Origin: Priapulus caudatus
Taxonomy: Eukaryota; Priapulida; Priapulimorpha; Priapulimorphida; Priapulidae
Direction: 5' to 3'
Length of the DNA: 64,000 nucleotides
Assembly: GCF_000485595.1 (NCBI RefSeq)
Contig: NW_014577326.1
Location: 148,003-212,002, forward strand
Below are positions 45,531 through 57,976 of the stretch, piece after piece. Numbering within the stretch: position 1 is the first letter of the stretch; the number at the start of each line of letters is the position of its first letter. Made by a program: the position numbers and the translations under genes. Under the pieces are notes generated by a model. The model saw only the letters and a program-made list of their open reading frames with translations, searched no databases and was not told where the DNA came from.

Positions 45531-46044
45531 CTATCAGTCGCCATATGTAGCACGCACGCTGCTACTGACCGTAATCTCGCGTAGCTTTCTCGCGTCCAGG
45601 CACCTTGGCGGGTTCTGCTTCAGCTTCCTGCCCTCTGGCTTCCCGCGCTAACAACCCGCCATCATCAGCGACGGGATTACTTACCACACAGGGACGGTAA
45701 CTACGCGCACAGACGATATCTAAACGTAATTACCGGTGGAGAGAGTGGGTGGGGGCATATTAGCCGCGAGGTGAATTGTTGTCAGGTATAGACCCGCAGA
45801 AACCCGTGACGTATTACTGTCTGAGCCACCTCGAGAAGAATCGGCGCTGCGAATCTGTTGAACCATTCCCGAAAAAAAAACCATCGTTGTCGCAAGTGTT
45901 TTGGCTTTCGGTCGGACGAGTCTTTGGGTAGCAGATCGAATCGGGAGGGTGGGCCGCTGAAGGGCCGACGCAGGCTCGAATGCTCATTGTCGAATGCATA
46001 TATATCAGAGGTCACTTGTAGTTCTTCGACTACCCCCCTGCCTC
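45531..46044. other. Intergenic, nothing recognised
   Basis: ORFs present but none with a recognisable domain. Confidence 0.35.
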
Positions 46045-46068
46045 CACACGCACGCACGCGCACAACAC

Positions 46069-46113
<45 letters not shown>

Positions 46114-46122
46114 CACACACGC
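46045..46122. repeat. (CACG)n and (CA)n microsatellite
   Basis: GCACGCACGCAC followed by (AC)10 or so. Confidence 0.9.
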
Positions 46123-46968
46123 ACTCCCTAGTCGGTACCGATTTATCATTAATTCCGTCTGCATGCGAGACGGTGTGTGAAGCCTGCCAACGGGGATATT
46201 GCGTGCGTGTCTTCGGGCAACGTGAAAAGAAATCCTATTGAACAAACACGTTGCGCCGAGTAGATTAGTTGGGTATACAGTATATACACGCCGATATGCC
46301 CCGTCCTCGCTGCTACCGCTGCCGATTACTGTTATTGCGTCATGGCAATGCGTCCAAAAGAATTATATAGTTTATACGCGCCCTGAGAATAGAAACAACG
46401 CAGACGGCTGGCGTTGGTTGCTTTGCGCATCGCTACCGCAGTGCCATGATGCGATAATGCAATAGCTATGCAATAGACGTGGTGGTACGTGGTGGGTGGG
46501 GGTGGGGGGGGGTTAGTAGGTGTTTACTTTGCAGAAATATAATGCTAGGCGAACAATAATATACTTTGTGTTTATTTATTATGTTCTCATATAATTTGAT
46601 ATCTCTGTGGAAGTTTGCCGTATTTGTGTTCAATAACTATACTGTCCATACATGAGTTGTGGTTTTAATTTGAACGTGTCGGCGGTGGCGTATATAAAGC
46701 TGTGTAGAGTAAACACTGAAGCTTGATTAGAACTGTATTCACACACAATATCTCTCGCCCCGCATGTTCGCAGATATGAGATAGCTTATATACACTGGCT
46801 TCCTATAATAGGAAGTTATTGATTTGGTTGTTATTAGTTCTTAATTAGGGTGTGCGTATGTGAATTCATGCAATGTTTGGCACTGCTTGGATGCCAACGT
46901 GATAATAATTATAATTTGTTACAAGCTTGTGCTCTTTTACTGGCACGGTATGTAAGAAAGAAATGAAG

Positions 46969-46973
<5 letters not shown>
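46123..46973. other. Intergenic, nothing recognised
   Basis: A G-run at 46497-46513. No supported gene. Confidence 0.4.
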
Positions 46974-47029
<56 letters not shown>

Positions 47030-47151
47030 CGAGAGAGATGGAGCGAGAGAGAGAGAGAGAGAGAGAGAGGGCTAGGGTGAATGAAATGGAACTCTCATCT
47101 CTCTCTCTCCCCATCTCTCTCTTTCTCTCCCCATCTCTCTCCCTCCCAAGT
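46974..47151. repeat. (GA)n then (CT)n tract next to repeat B'
   Basis: GA run 46974-47069, then at 47098-47146 CTCTCTCTCC and CATCTCTCTC on the same strand. This mirrors the long GA tract next to repeat B. Confidence 0.85.
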
Positions 47152-49020
47152 TAGTATCTAGTAGTGATGTCCTGAGGATCGATTATAATCGAAAGCCAGT
47201 CGTCTGCAGCAACCGGCTAAGTGCTTGATTACGAAAATAAATAATCAATTATCAAAAAAATTCAAAAACATTGATGAAATGACTCCTTATTTTATTTGTG
47301 TGTGTTTTTTTTAGTTACTTTACAGCTTGGAGGCAGTAAATCTAACCTACACCAAACATAATCAAGTATAATGCTGTTACATTTTAGAATATTGTATTAT
47401 GAAAAATACTGTATTATATGTCATATTTCAATATCTGGTAGCTGCGATCAATAATATTCAACCGATTGTTAATCGGTTGGGTGCAACTGATGATCGATGA
47501 TGAAATTCCAACCGATTCCCAATGCCATCACTAGTATTTATCAGCTGGTTGGCGATCAATATGACACACGTTACAGAGTTATATTATTTATGTAAATTTG
47601 GGTTATCAAAAGTTTTTTTGAAGCAATTGCCTTCTTTGGTAGAAGAAAAGTTGTGACTTCTGTAGCAGTTTGTTCCTGGTTCATACTCATAGTTAGCTTG
47701 TTACACAGTAGCATTTCAAAATTAATACATGTATAGCAATAATAACACATTTAATCATGAGAGAATAAGTCATTGCCAGTACTTTATAACATAAAACCAG
47801 GAGTGAATAATAATAGATTAATCTATTATAATAATATATTATTATTCAATCCTGATAATACTTCCCATAAACATAAAACATCCTCAAGGCTTATTAATTA
47901 GGTCGTAGTGCTCATTTCTTTGGAACTATATTCTGTAAATGCATAGACCAGATAACACAAAGGTTGACACATCATCTATGCACTGCATGTTTTGTAAAGT
48001 AGGGGAATCATGCTCCCTTGTTTCTATGTTATTATAATATATATTGAAAATTGTCTCTTTATAGTGGAACTGCATGTTTTCCAGCTAGAGTTATGTTAAC
48101 ACATGTATGCATACACGTGCGCAAAACTAGAGATGTAATGTAATTCAATCAAATAGTTAATGATTGCATTTTCAATGCAGTATCACATGGAAATCTTGTG
48201 AAATGTTAAATTGTGTCTCTGCTCATACTCCCTCTAGTACATATGGCTTACACATCTGCATTACTGTATCACACAAACCTCCACACAGAAAATCACTTGG
48301 TTGTGAATGCTGCTGAGTCACCGCAGCATCCGCCAAGATGTCCGTGATTGTTCCATTGCATCGAAAATAGCAACACATCTCGAAATGGCTTCACACAGTG
48401 GGTGGATAGAGGGTGATATGTTGAAGGTGAACGGCAAGGTGAAGGTTGAAGGTTTGTGAATAAATTGCGAATAGCAGATTTCCGTTATTCGGTATAGCAA
48501 ATAGCGGTATTCCGGGACACAAGACCGTCGTCTTGCAAACGTGATTGTGCAGTACAAAATGCGTGACTGATAAGATGTCAGGATGGTCAGATGGTCAGCA
48601 GATCAAAGGGCAGACTTGTTATCTGTTACAGGACAAGGTGCAATAGACACCCAAGTGAGAACTTTTTCGCGTCGGCACTGGCCTACCGGTTTCATAACTG
48701 TAGAAACAGTTAGATGTAACGGTGTACATATATTCGTGATATATAGGATCATAGTGATACATCCTAAAAAGAAAGATGGAAGCCATGAGTGAAAGGTCAG
48801 GGGTAGTAAGTAGCTTATATCGCTGTGTGTTTCTTCTGAGCAATGGACTCGACATCACAAGAACAGTGCACGGTTGCTTTATTAGCTCAGCTAACGAAGT
48901 CAGAAAGTCAGATGCAGCGCTTGTAGAATCGCATGAATGTCCATCCATCCGTTCGTGCGTCCAACAGTTGCGGCACAAATCTTAACCGCGCGATGTACGA
49001 TCTTGATATTCGGGACGTCG
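47152..49020 (-). repeat. Long inverted repeat B' (right copy)
   Basis: Inverted counterpart of 37785-39716, alignable over its whole length with small indels. No recognisable gene. Confidence 0.8.
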
Positions 49021-49936
49021 GGGGGAACTCAGTGTCCACTAATTGACAGTTTACTTTTATGATCAGTGAGTGCGCACGCTAATTTGTTCCCGTATTTGTT
49101 TCCTAGCCTGCCTGAGAACCAGTGGAGAGGAGAGACGAACAATTACTTCATTTAGGTGGCAGAGAAATGGGCGTCGCAATCCCCTCTACTCCGTGCCAGC
49201 ACTGAATAACAGGTACGTGTGCACGCGTGCGTGCCAGCTAGCCAGATGTCCACGCTTACGCTAGCCATATAACCTATGCGATATTTGCATTATGTCAGGT
49301 GAGTCTGATGGTCGCTATATAGTGACTTTAATTAGTATCGGTGGCAGCCCGCCCCCCCCCCTCCCCTTATGGCTGCGCTATTGGGTGTTAATGCAAGCGC
49401 TGCATTCGTGCGTGATCTATAATGGGGCACGCGATTAATGCCGCACCAGATGTAACTGTACACGCTACCGTTGAACTACACGCAGCATCCACTGCTCTCC
49501 GTGTGTGCTGTATGCTAGACTGCTGCGGCTCAGGCGTACGTAGTACAGTGGCGGTCATGCGCTGGAATAGCTCTAGACTTTCATACCAGCTGCTGCAGCC
49601 TCGCAATTTTAACGGCTCGCATATCGAACTGAATTAAAGATCAATGAAATTAGAATCATGCAGTGAAAGTGGTAACGAGGTTTGCCTTTGTGCTTGCGTT
49701 TCAATTTGCACAGGGAATTACTAGGCTGGCCTCGCCTAGAGGGGAATCTAACCTGGGAATGGCGATGTGTTTGACGAGGTTTGCGGCTGACAGCTAGTCC
49801 AGGCTATTTACACTTCATTTGACCGGTCTGGTGGAGGTTTAGTAACGTCGTGTTAAACCTATGCATATGTAGGGCTTCAGCAATCATACTCATGGCCAGG
49901 AAAAAGACATTCGTGGCCAGTACTAAAACGGTCTAA
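49021..49936. other. Intergenic, nothing recognised
   Basis: Contains a C-run at 49350-49365. ORFs of 64-72 aa without recognisable similarity. Confidence 0.4.
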
Positions 49937-51560
49937 GGGCGCGTTTCACTAACGTTCGTTCGCTATTTTTCCTTCGCTATTTTCAAAGTTGATCGATAAA
50001 TAGCGAAGAACACGTCCGCGCGTGTTTCACAAAGCTCCGTTCGCTAAAGTTATTCGTTATTTAGCGAACAACTTTAACGACACCTTTGCAGGGTCGCGGT
50101 AAATTTAGCGAAGGACTTGCGGTGTATTTTAAACCCTATAAAAACATAGTGTAGCGCAGTGTGCGCTGTATATTGTAGCAGCGATGTCGCGGAGGTTAAT
50201 TGTTTCAGATAAATGCACCTAACTTTATTACAAACGATAGGCACACTATTCGCGCGAATACAAGCTCGTGCCTGTGCTGTACACACATATACAATCAGAC
50301 TGACACAGGCAGACTTGCCAATCTTTCTCAATTCATCTGCTAAAACGGTTTCACATAGCAGCAATGGTGTCTTCAGGGTCGGTGGTGACAAAGGTGATGT
50401 CATTCAAATATGGCACATTGATAAGCAACACAAGCAGCTGCTCGTGTTCCCAGTCGATATTCCTTGTGTGTCAAACTCAGTTGTGTAGCTACATGTGTAA
50501 GTGTCTGTCCAATGGCTTTGTGAATTTTAAATTTTATTCACAGTATTTACAAAAAGGTTTTTTATTTAAAAATATAAAGAGTACTCGTTTTATGTAGACT
50601 GGTACCGGCGTCAGGCTTGCTCTGTTTGTGCTAGAGAACTGCTTGTGCTGGTACAAACACTGGGGCCGCGAACCAGTCTACGTTTCCTGCAGAACGCTAC
50701 GATCGGCTAATAGTGATATCGATATCGATCGGCGATATATATATATATATATATCGATCGATCTTGATATCGATTATCATATAGTAATAATATATCGGTA
50801 TCGGTGCTATCATAGATATAGAAGAAGAGATCTTCTATATCTATGATGCTATAAATACTGATCGGCAATGTACAGCCCAAAATCACCTCAAATCGACATG
50901 AGTTTTATTACGATGTTAATGGGCGATAACGCACCTACCTAAAACACTTAGCACTTATTTCGAGTAACTCTTATCGCCGACATCACAACTGCAAGCAGCG
51001 TATAGTATGTGAGCACGACTGCACAACTGCAAGCAGTGAGCACAACTGCACGCAGCGGAGTGTATATAGTGACGAGCATGGCAAACTTTTTATTGTATCA
51101 AGCTTATAATCGAGATAATGAAAGACGACATTTACGAAGCGAAAGAGTTTTCAGAGACAGAACACAACCGTTTGTTGCCTACAATGATACAGAAATTATC
51201 GCCAGATATAGATTGCTCAGGCATGTCATTGCTAATCTAGTAGATCAACTGGACGATGAGCTCTCGAGCCATTTCTGCGTCTTTGCAAGTATTTGCGGCA
51301 AGTTATTCGGTTCTCCATGTTGATTAGGCCACAGATGTATACCCAATACAATATATGTTGGGTATACATCTATGATTAGGCATATGACAGAGCATAACCT
51401 ATCAACAACTACGCCACGTGTTTGTAGTTGCCGCCAGCTGACGCGAAGTTGTTCGCTAAATAGCGAGTATTCGCTCAATCGTAAAAGTAGTATTCGTAAA
51501 TCACTAAATCGCTAATCGCTAAATAGCGAGAGCATAGCGAAGCGTTAGTGAAACGCGTTG
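49937..51560 (+). mobile_element. Decayed PIF/Harbinger element (~1.6 kb)
   Basis: Left end GGGCGCGTTTCACTAACG and right end CGTTAGTGAAACGCG form terminal inverted repeats, followed inward on both sides by several TTCGCTATTTAGCGA-type units. Inside lies a fragment of a Harbinger transposase (51078-51323). It also holds GATATCGAT palindromes at 50717-50790 and a 17-bp-arm hairpin at 51331-51371 (AGATGTATACCCAATAC and complement). The 3-bp target duplication is not clear. Confidence 0.6.
51078..51323 (+). pseudogene. HARBI1-like transposase, N-terminal fragment
   Basis: Reads MANFLLYQAYNRDNERR, then RVFRDRTQPFVAYNDTEI, then IARYRLLRHVIANLVDQLDD, then leaves the family pattern and stops. This is the N-terminal pattern of PIF/Harbinger (HARBI1-type) nuclease proteins. 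The basic R.FRDR and the Y.D.E...RYR segment precede the DDE catalytic part. The catalytic part is absent, so the copy is dead. A frame opens 69 bp earlier but does not add recognisable sequence. Confidence 0.65.
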
Positions 51561-53893
51561 TTCGGTAAAGTTGATCGGTAAAGTTCAGGAGTAGTGTGTG
51601 AAATGCAGACGTTTCCCATGAGACGGACCAGTGGCCGGACCTCATGAGAAGTGGCTTCTAATGTTCAGTGCAGACGTAAACGTTTACACGTTTAACGATT
51701 GATCGCTTAAAAATTTTGTGTTAACATGTTACTGATTATTCCAGTAGAAAAGTTACCACAAGTTTGTGCTGTTATGGTATATAAAATTGCAAATAATGCA
51801 GCCACATTCTTTCGTGTCGCGATAATTCCTTTGGAATTAGCAACCACCACGCATCACACCAGCATCTCTTTAAATTACGCTGTAGTTCTAGACTGGTGCA
51901 GCGCCTTTATTACTTTTAATGCAAGTTACCATTAACAAAGTTTAGGGACAGGGTTACGCGAGAAACAAGTGACATCATCGTGTAATTAACCGCGTCAGCA
52001 AGAAACCAACAAACAAATTCCAATCGTTGCATATTTTGGTGAAAGTAACGATATACTAGTGCTCTAAGACATGTCAGCCTAACTTGATGTTGCTGCTGCA
52101 GCAAGTATTGCAATGGTCTCAAAAATACGAGAACGGTCGGGGAGACTGTTCGAAGTCATTACTTCAAGAGGGAAAGGGGGCGTAAAATGACGTAGGTGGC
52201 GAGCTTATAAATGCCCAGAGGGTGTGCTGGTTTCTTCGCGATTTAATTAATGAGTTTACATCAGTGCAGTGCTGTGTTATTGCATGTGAAAGGCCATAAT
52301 TTTGGCGTTGATTTTCGTAATTTCAAATGTTAATTTTAACCAATTCGTGCACCTGTGTCTTTTCTTTCACCAAGACAAGAGTTTGAGCCGGGAACAGCGG
52401 AGGTTCAGTTCTCTCCTGAATTCGTGTATTTATTTTAATCTAGCAGCAGCTTCTTGATATGAACGAACAGCTTCTTGCATTACGTCATACCGGCTTCGCT
52501 ATAGCAATTAGAGGCTGGAATTGTATCTACGCGTGGTTTGTGGCTTACTGCAGACAAGAGACTGTGTATGCGATACTAGGATAGCTGTACGATCATCTGA
52601 TGTCAAGTCGAGTTGCATTCTAGACTGATTTCACGTCGGCTTCGTGAACAACTTGTGAAAGCAGTGCACTCAAGTGGCACGAGTCGAAAGACGACGTCGT
52701 GTCAGTCTATCGTGAATCGGTGAATACAATTATACTGGAATCGGAGGTTTTCATAGCGCTGTCGATTTTGTCTAGACACATGTTACACGAGTCGCTGCGA
52801 CGATTTTCAAGACTGCACTCCAAAAGCCCTGTGGCTGAGCCCACGAGTTTGATTCTTAACAGCCTGCGAAACCATTGCAATGTATCACCTGAAATTGCGT
52901 TTTTGCCTTCCATGGACATTGCTGTTATTGCACAAATGAGTACATGATTTACAGTTGATGACTTGATGAGATGTCAACCTAATAACTGTCAACGTGTCTG
53001 TAACTATCGTAAATCAGTGCAAACATTCTGGTTCTTCAGTGAATGGCGTGTAAGAGTGACAGTATATAGTAGTAGCACTACGGGGGAAAGGTAATATATC
53101 TCCAGTGTCGAATAGCAGGAAATTTACGGGCAATTACAAGAACATGTATTTATTATTGGAATTCCTGCTCTTATACAGTAAGCAAGCGAGTGTAGATCCA
53201 GAGATATGTAATCACTAGATGTGTGTGCGTGTCAAGGTTGTGCATATATCTTGCCGTTTCAGCATAATATGTCGTGTGAGATACACTCGGGCGCAGTGGC
53301 AGCTTGTCATGAGTGATTAGCCTCAACCCCTTCACTAATTGCAAACGTCGTATTCGCTCGTCACTGTCAGTGCGAGTCATGCGAGCGGCTAGGATTGAAT
53401 AACTGTCATCGCATTTCTACGAAAAATGCACCATGTTAGGTTTTAAATATAAAATTAGACGCCGTTTGCTCGTTTACATAATTGGTAAGATTAGCATGAC
53501 CAGAAATAGGCTGTCCTTTCTTCACTGGCGGCATAGTGGTTAACGCAACGAACTACTGTCGTGCTCCATTACTTTTATATGGTTAGTTTTCCTACTATAC
53601 TAAGGTGTACGTTGCCTATAGGGCACACAGCACTTGCTGCGCGATTTCGAATGCTTACACTAAAACATATCTATATCAATGCCTTTAGGGTCAAGTAAGG
53701 TGTTTTCGAAGGCTCCTTATGAAAACACTCTATCCATACAGGCGCAAGTAGAAAATAATTACGTTCACGTACATACGCTTGTAAAACTTGTACAACGACT
53801 CGTAACCGAATAAAATTGAATTATTTCCATGAAAATCGAAACGACGCCGCGCGAAATTCATCCTAACCTTTCGCGCGACATTAAAAAAATTTC
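51561..53893. other. Intergenic; one tRNA-like A box
   Basis: GGCATAGTGGTTAACGCAA at 53530-53548 fits a tRNA A box well. A convincing B box is not seen (GGTTAGTTTTCC at 53581 is weak), so at most a SINE remnant. An 82-aa ORF at 52699-52947 shows no recognisable domain. Confidence 0.35.
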
Positions 53894-54215
53894 TAAGTCA
53901 GAGAAGGGATGTATCAGGGATATGTGAGCAATGAAAAATCTACCAAGTCAGAGAAGGGATGTATCAGGGATACATGATCAGTGATAAAAATGTTTAAGTC
54001 GTAGAAGGGATGTATCAGGGATACATGATTAGCATTAAAAACATTTCTAAGTCAGAGAAGGGATGTATCAGGGATTTTTCTTCAGAACATTAAGAGAAGG
54101 GATGAATCAGGGATAAATGCTCAATAATCCCTTCCAATTATGCTTTTGGCAGGGATACCTGATACATCCCTGATACATCCCTTCCAGAAGAAGGTATCCC
54201 TGACAAAATAGCTGG
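53894..54215. repeat. ~50-bp tandem repeat (GAGAAGGGATGTATCAGGGA) ending in an inverted unit
   Basis: The core AGAAGGGATGTATCAGGGAT recurs at about 53902, 53952, 54003, 54056 and, altered, 54094. Its complement (ATCCCTGATACATCCCTTC) follows at 54165-54184. The final stretch is shared with 40641-40694. It could be the subterminal repeats of an uncharacterised transposon. Confidence 0.7.
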
Positions 54216-55827
54216 GGGTGCAAAAGGAGGCAAATGCACAAGATAGTGGAACGGTAGGAGGTGGTGCAGGTGGTGGAGGTAGTAGAGAGCACTGAGGTTG
54301 AACTCCTTTCTTTGGAGAAACACTCCCTATGTGCTTTTTCAGCCGACTAATTAAATCGTTTTCCTCAGTTCAAAATCTCTAATATGTTTACACTGCATGA
54401 TATGATTTCGTATTTGTCGTCTCAGGGTTTTTGCAGTGTGTTGGTGCGTCGGGGATTTTATAGCAGTTGCTGCTGCGTATATAGTTTAGTTCGGTACTAA
54501 TTACTAGCGGTAATTATACAGATCAAAATCAGTTAGTATTTTGGCTGATATAGGTTGTCTTATTGGAAACAACAATTTTTGGTATATATACTCAATGTCA
54601 AAACGTATGACAGTATATATCCACAAACTGTTACCTGGTGAAAATTTGGGGGAAAATGTGTGTGTATAGGGGATATAAGAACAATAATTGGGTTCTCAGT
54701 TTCTCATTAGTGCTAACTTACAGCTAACTTCGAGCTATGACGAGATTCTACTGCAAAGCAGAGTAAATAGTGGTAGTGCTGGAAGCGAATGTGTTTACAT
54801 CAAAAGGAACTGCGAAATTGGTGGTCTAATGCAATTTCTACCATAAAAAGCAAACAGAAACTCTTAATGTAGTTTCGTGAATTATTTAGTAAAAATCAAA
54901 CATAAATGTTTGATACTGTGGTATTATTTGCAAACATAATCACTTTAAGGCCTATGATTTATGCTTCTATGATCTTTGAGATAAAATTATCAAATTTGAT
55001 AATGTCCATCCATTTTCATGTTATGAATGGTAACTGAATATTCTAAAGAGTATTCGTAAATAAATTAAAATTCATCATTTCCAATTTAATCAAATTTAAG
55101 ATCTTGTGAGAACGAGATTTTAACCCTTAAGATGTTTAATGAGTGAATGATATGAGGTTTTTTATACGTCATATTTTAAACAACTTTTTGTTGTTACACA
55201 AAGGCATATATATATACTTTATATCAGGAGTAGATAATAGGGAATCCCTATTATCTACTCCTGTTTATATGCATGCATTATTACGTGTCATCATGGTCAG
55301 TCAGTAGGAAATGGAATAGGAGGCACTTATACGTTACCATTTAGCAGTTTTAAAGCCAAGCCTACAAGCATACGGTATTAGTATATATCTGAACGAATTT
55401 GGTGTTTTTTTAGGAATTTATTAGTTAAGCAGGATTACTCATGTGCAATATAATTCTTGTGCATGTTTTCACTGCTATTGACTGCGTGTATCGTCTTGCC
55501 AGGCTGTGCAGAACCAAGGGTGTGTAAGTTGTCTTTTTCATTAGCAAATGCCGCTACATGCTGTAAAGGGATGCAAGAACTCTGTATCAAGAGCATATAT
55601 AAACTCATTGAGGGCTCGTGCGGTAATGAGTATATGTATAGAAATGCCTTTGTATTAGCAATTCGTAATTTTGTGAATGACTACTAAGTAATATCTTTAT
55701 CTTTTCCAGAGTCTTCAAAAAGAGCAGTCCAAATAGTAAGGTAAGTGTCAGATGTTTTATACTGGAGTTGGTCAATATAGGGAAAGAAGCGTAATGCGTT
55801 TTTTGTTTCATATATTATAATATATAA
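54216..55827. other. Intergenic with a perfect 18-bp hairpin
   Basis: At 55225-55263 arms CAGGAGTAGATAATAGGG and CCCTATTATCTACTCCTG flank AAT. The short ORF 55457-55687 has no recognisable domain. Otherwise AT-rich. Confidence 0.5.
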
Positions 55828-56271
55828 CTTTTGACAGTTCGTCTTGACGATCTGTAAGACATTATCAGATATGTTTGTGTTCTCTATCCGCCGCGAGATG
55901 CAGCAGTCGGCGCGACGGGAAAACAGTATTGGCTGAAGCCTACGAATAGACGCTGCTCCACCACGTGAAAGACTGCTTTTGATTCCGCGGCAATTAGAGA
56001 ACAACAAACATTAAGCAATCAATAAATCACAGTAGATATCTACTTGCCTTAGTATTAATACATCGATGCAAAATTTAAAGTATCTGCCATTAAATTTATT
56101 TTTCTGTAGATTATTGGAGAAAAGTTTATTATCAGAATTTCGAATATGGCCACACATTGGCCATTTGGATCAATTTTCACCAATATTCGAAGTCTTCCAA
56201 GATTTTTAGGTCATTACAGCCTACATACTAATTTGAGCAACAGTTCAAATATTGTGAGTCTTTATACTCAC

Positions 56272-57976
56272 CTGAACGGCCGATTTCGTACAAGTAATTG
56301 TGCTCATCTGTACTGTGCACACCACATTGTCACCTTGACTAGTAATTGAATTCTTTAGATGTGTCATAGTTTTCTAAGACAGTGAAGCTATGAATTTTCT
56401 CTTATTCTCGCATCATTATCTAAAAATTAAAAAACTGTGTTCTCGATATATTTAACAATTACAGTTACTATCACCTCTACGACGGCGCATTAGTTCTTCC
56501 GCTGCCCAGAGTCAATACACTAGATGCCTACCCCCATAGTCATTTTCAAAGTGGAACATTCAAGCGACATGGTCAGGTGATAAATGGACACACTATAGAC
56601 AAATGTTATTGCAGCCGAATTTATGATTGATCATATTAGGGCAATGCTTATGATTAAGGCAGTGGCGTAAAAATTGGCCAAGATCTTAAATAATTGCATG
56701 ATATGCGGGAATGAGGCGAACAAAATCATCAACATTTTAAGAATATACTTTAGATTTAATAAGGTTATATAATATGATTATATATATATAATGTATAATA
56801 TATATACTATATATTATAAGTTGGCTAAATGTTCTCTAATGTTTAAGAATGCCGTACATGAGCTAGGGGTCTTACCATCGATTTTTAAGATTTAAGCTTC
56901 TAACAATTTCACCACAGATACTCTAGCCATTACTTCTGTTACCCTCATCTCTGTATTCTGACCTGCGCCTATTGCAGATCTATTGATCATGTTTGCTTAT
57001 TTTGGTCTTTAACGCAAAAAGTAAATACACAGCATGCATTTTAAAAAGCATCTAGATCACTCTTTTTTTCTGAACAAAATGGAGAATACAATAAAAACAT
57101 TTCCGTTAAGTAGTGCATGCGACATGAGCCATCCAGTCGACTGATGGAATTAGAAAAAAGCAAACATTTATACAACAACAATGGTACACCTCTGGCCTGT
57201 TAACAAACTCAGACTGATGATAGCGAGATATTAGATAATCTTAAAATTAATTCTTAGCCCAAATTACTTTTTTTCTATTTTCTAATTTATTAGCGTACCC
57301 TATGAATTCCAAAATTCTAAGACAACAATTTTTACATTTCATATTATTTTTTCCTGAATAAGGGTAGGCCTATTTCTTGGTTGTTTATTATGCTTTTTTT
57401 CATACAACGGCCTTAGCAGTTATTGTAGTATTTGGCTCTTCCGTTTTTGGGGCGATGTAAAAAACACAGCCCAAGAACAACACAAATAAAATGGTAATTA
57501 GTTATACGGATATGCAGTAGTAGGCCTAGTGCAAGACGTCATGATCATGCATGTAATCATTGTAGCGATAGATGATCAGTGAATTATGTTTAAAAATGAA
57601 TTAAAATGAAAAACCATATTAAAGCAGAAGAATGAGTACTTACGACTCAAGACTCTAGTTACACGAAACTGTGACTGTCTTTTTTCCGTTATGGAATTTT
57701 TACAAGTATCACCGAGTTTCTGTGTATGAGAAATTTCGAAAATTTTCTCGTATCCACGTAGTGCTGCTCTTTGATATCAGTATAACTGACCACACTTGAC
57801 ACTTTGGTTGAGTGTTCTTGATGAGTGTGACTGACCAGTCATGTGCATTAGAACGGTTGAAGAAGTTCCATCAATGTCTCAATTGATAATATAAGTGAAC
57901 AATCAAACCATGGCGCGGTTCTTCTTGGCAGACGGGAGGAGGTGTGTCATGAATTTTTCACTTGATTCGTGATCAT
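56272..57976 (-). pseudogene. BEN-domain gene, noisy partial copy (exons 1-3)
   Basis: Exon equivalents are at about 57644-57976, 56876-57069 and 56272-56419. Splice sites are kept, but reading frames are broken by one-base indels. Breaks are probably sequencing errors rather than mutations. Confidence 0.8.

Noticed and set aside
45027-46245. Cys/Val/Ala/Arg-rich ORFs
   Set aside because: Artefacts of ACGC/GTGC microsatellites.
53894-54110. Regular 50-bp repeats considered as a CRISPR array
   Set aside because: The material between repeat cores is itself repeated and diverged, no cas genes are present, and the genome is animal.
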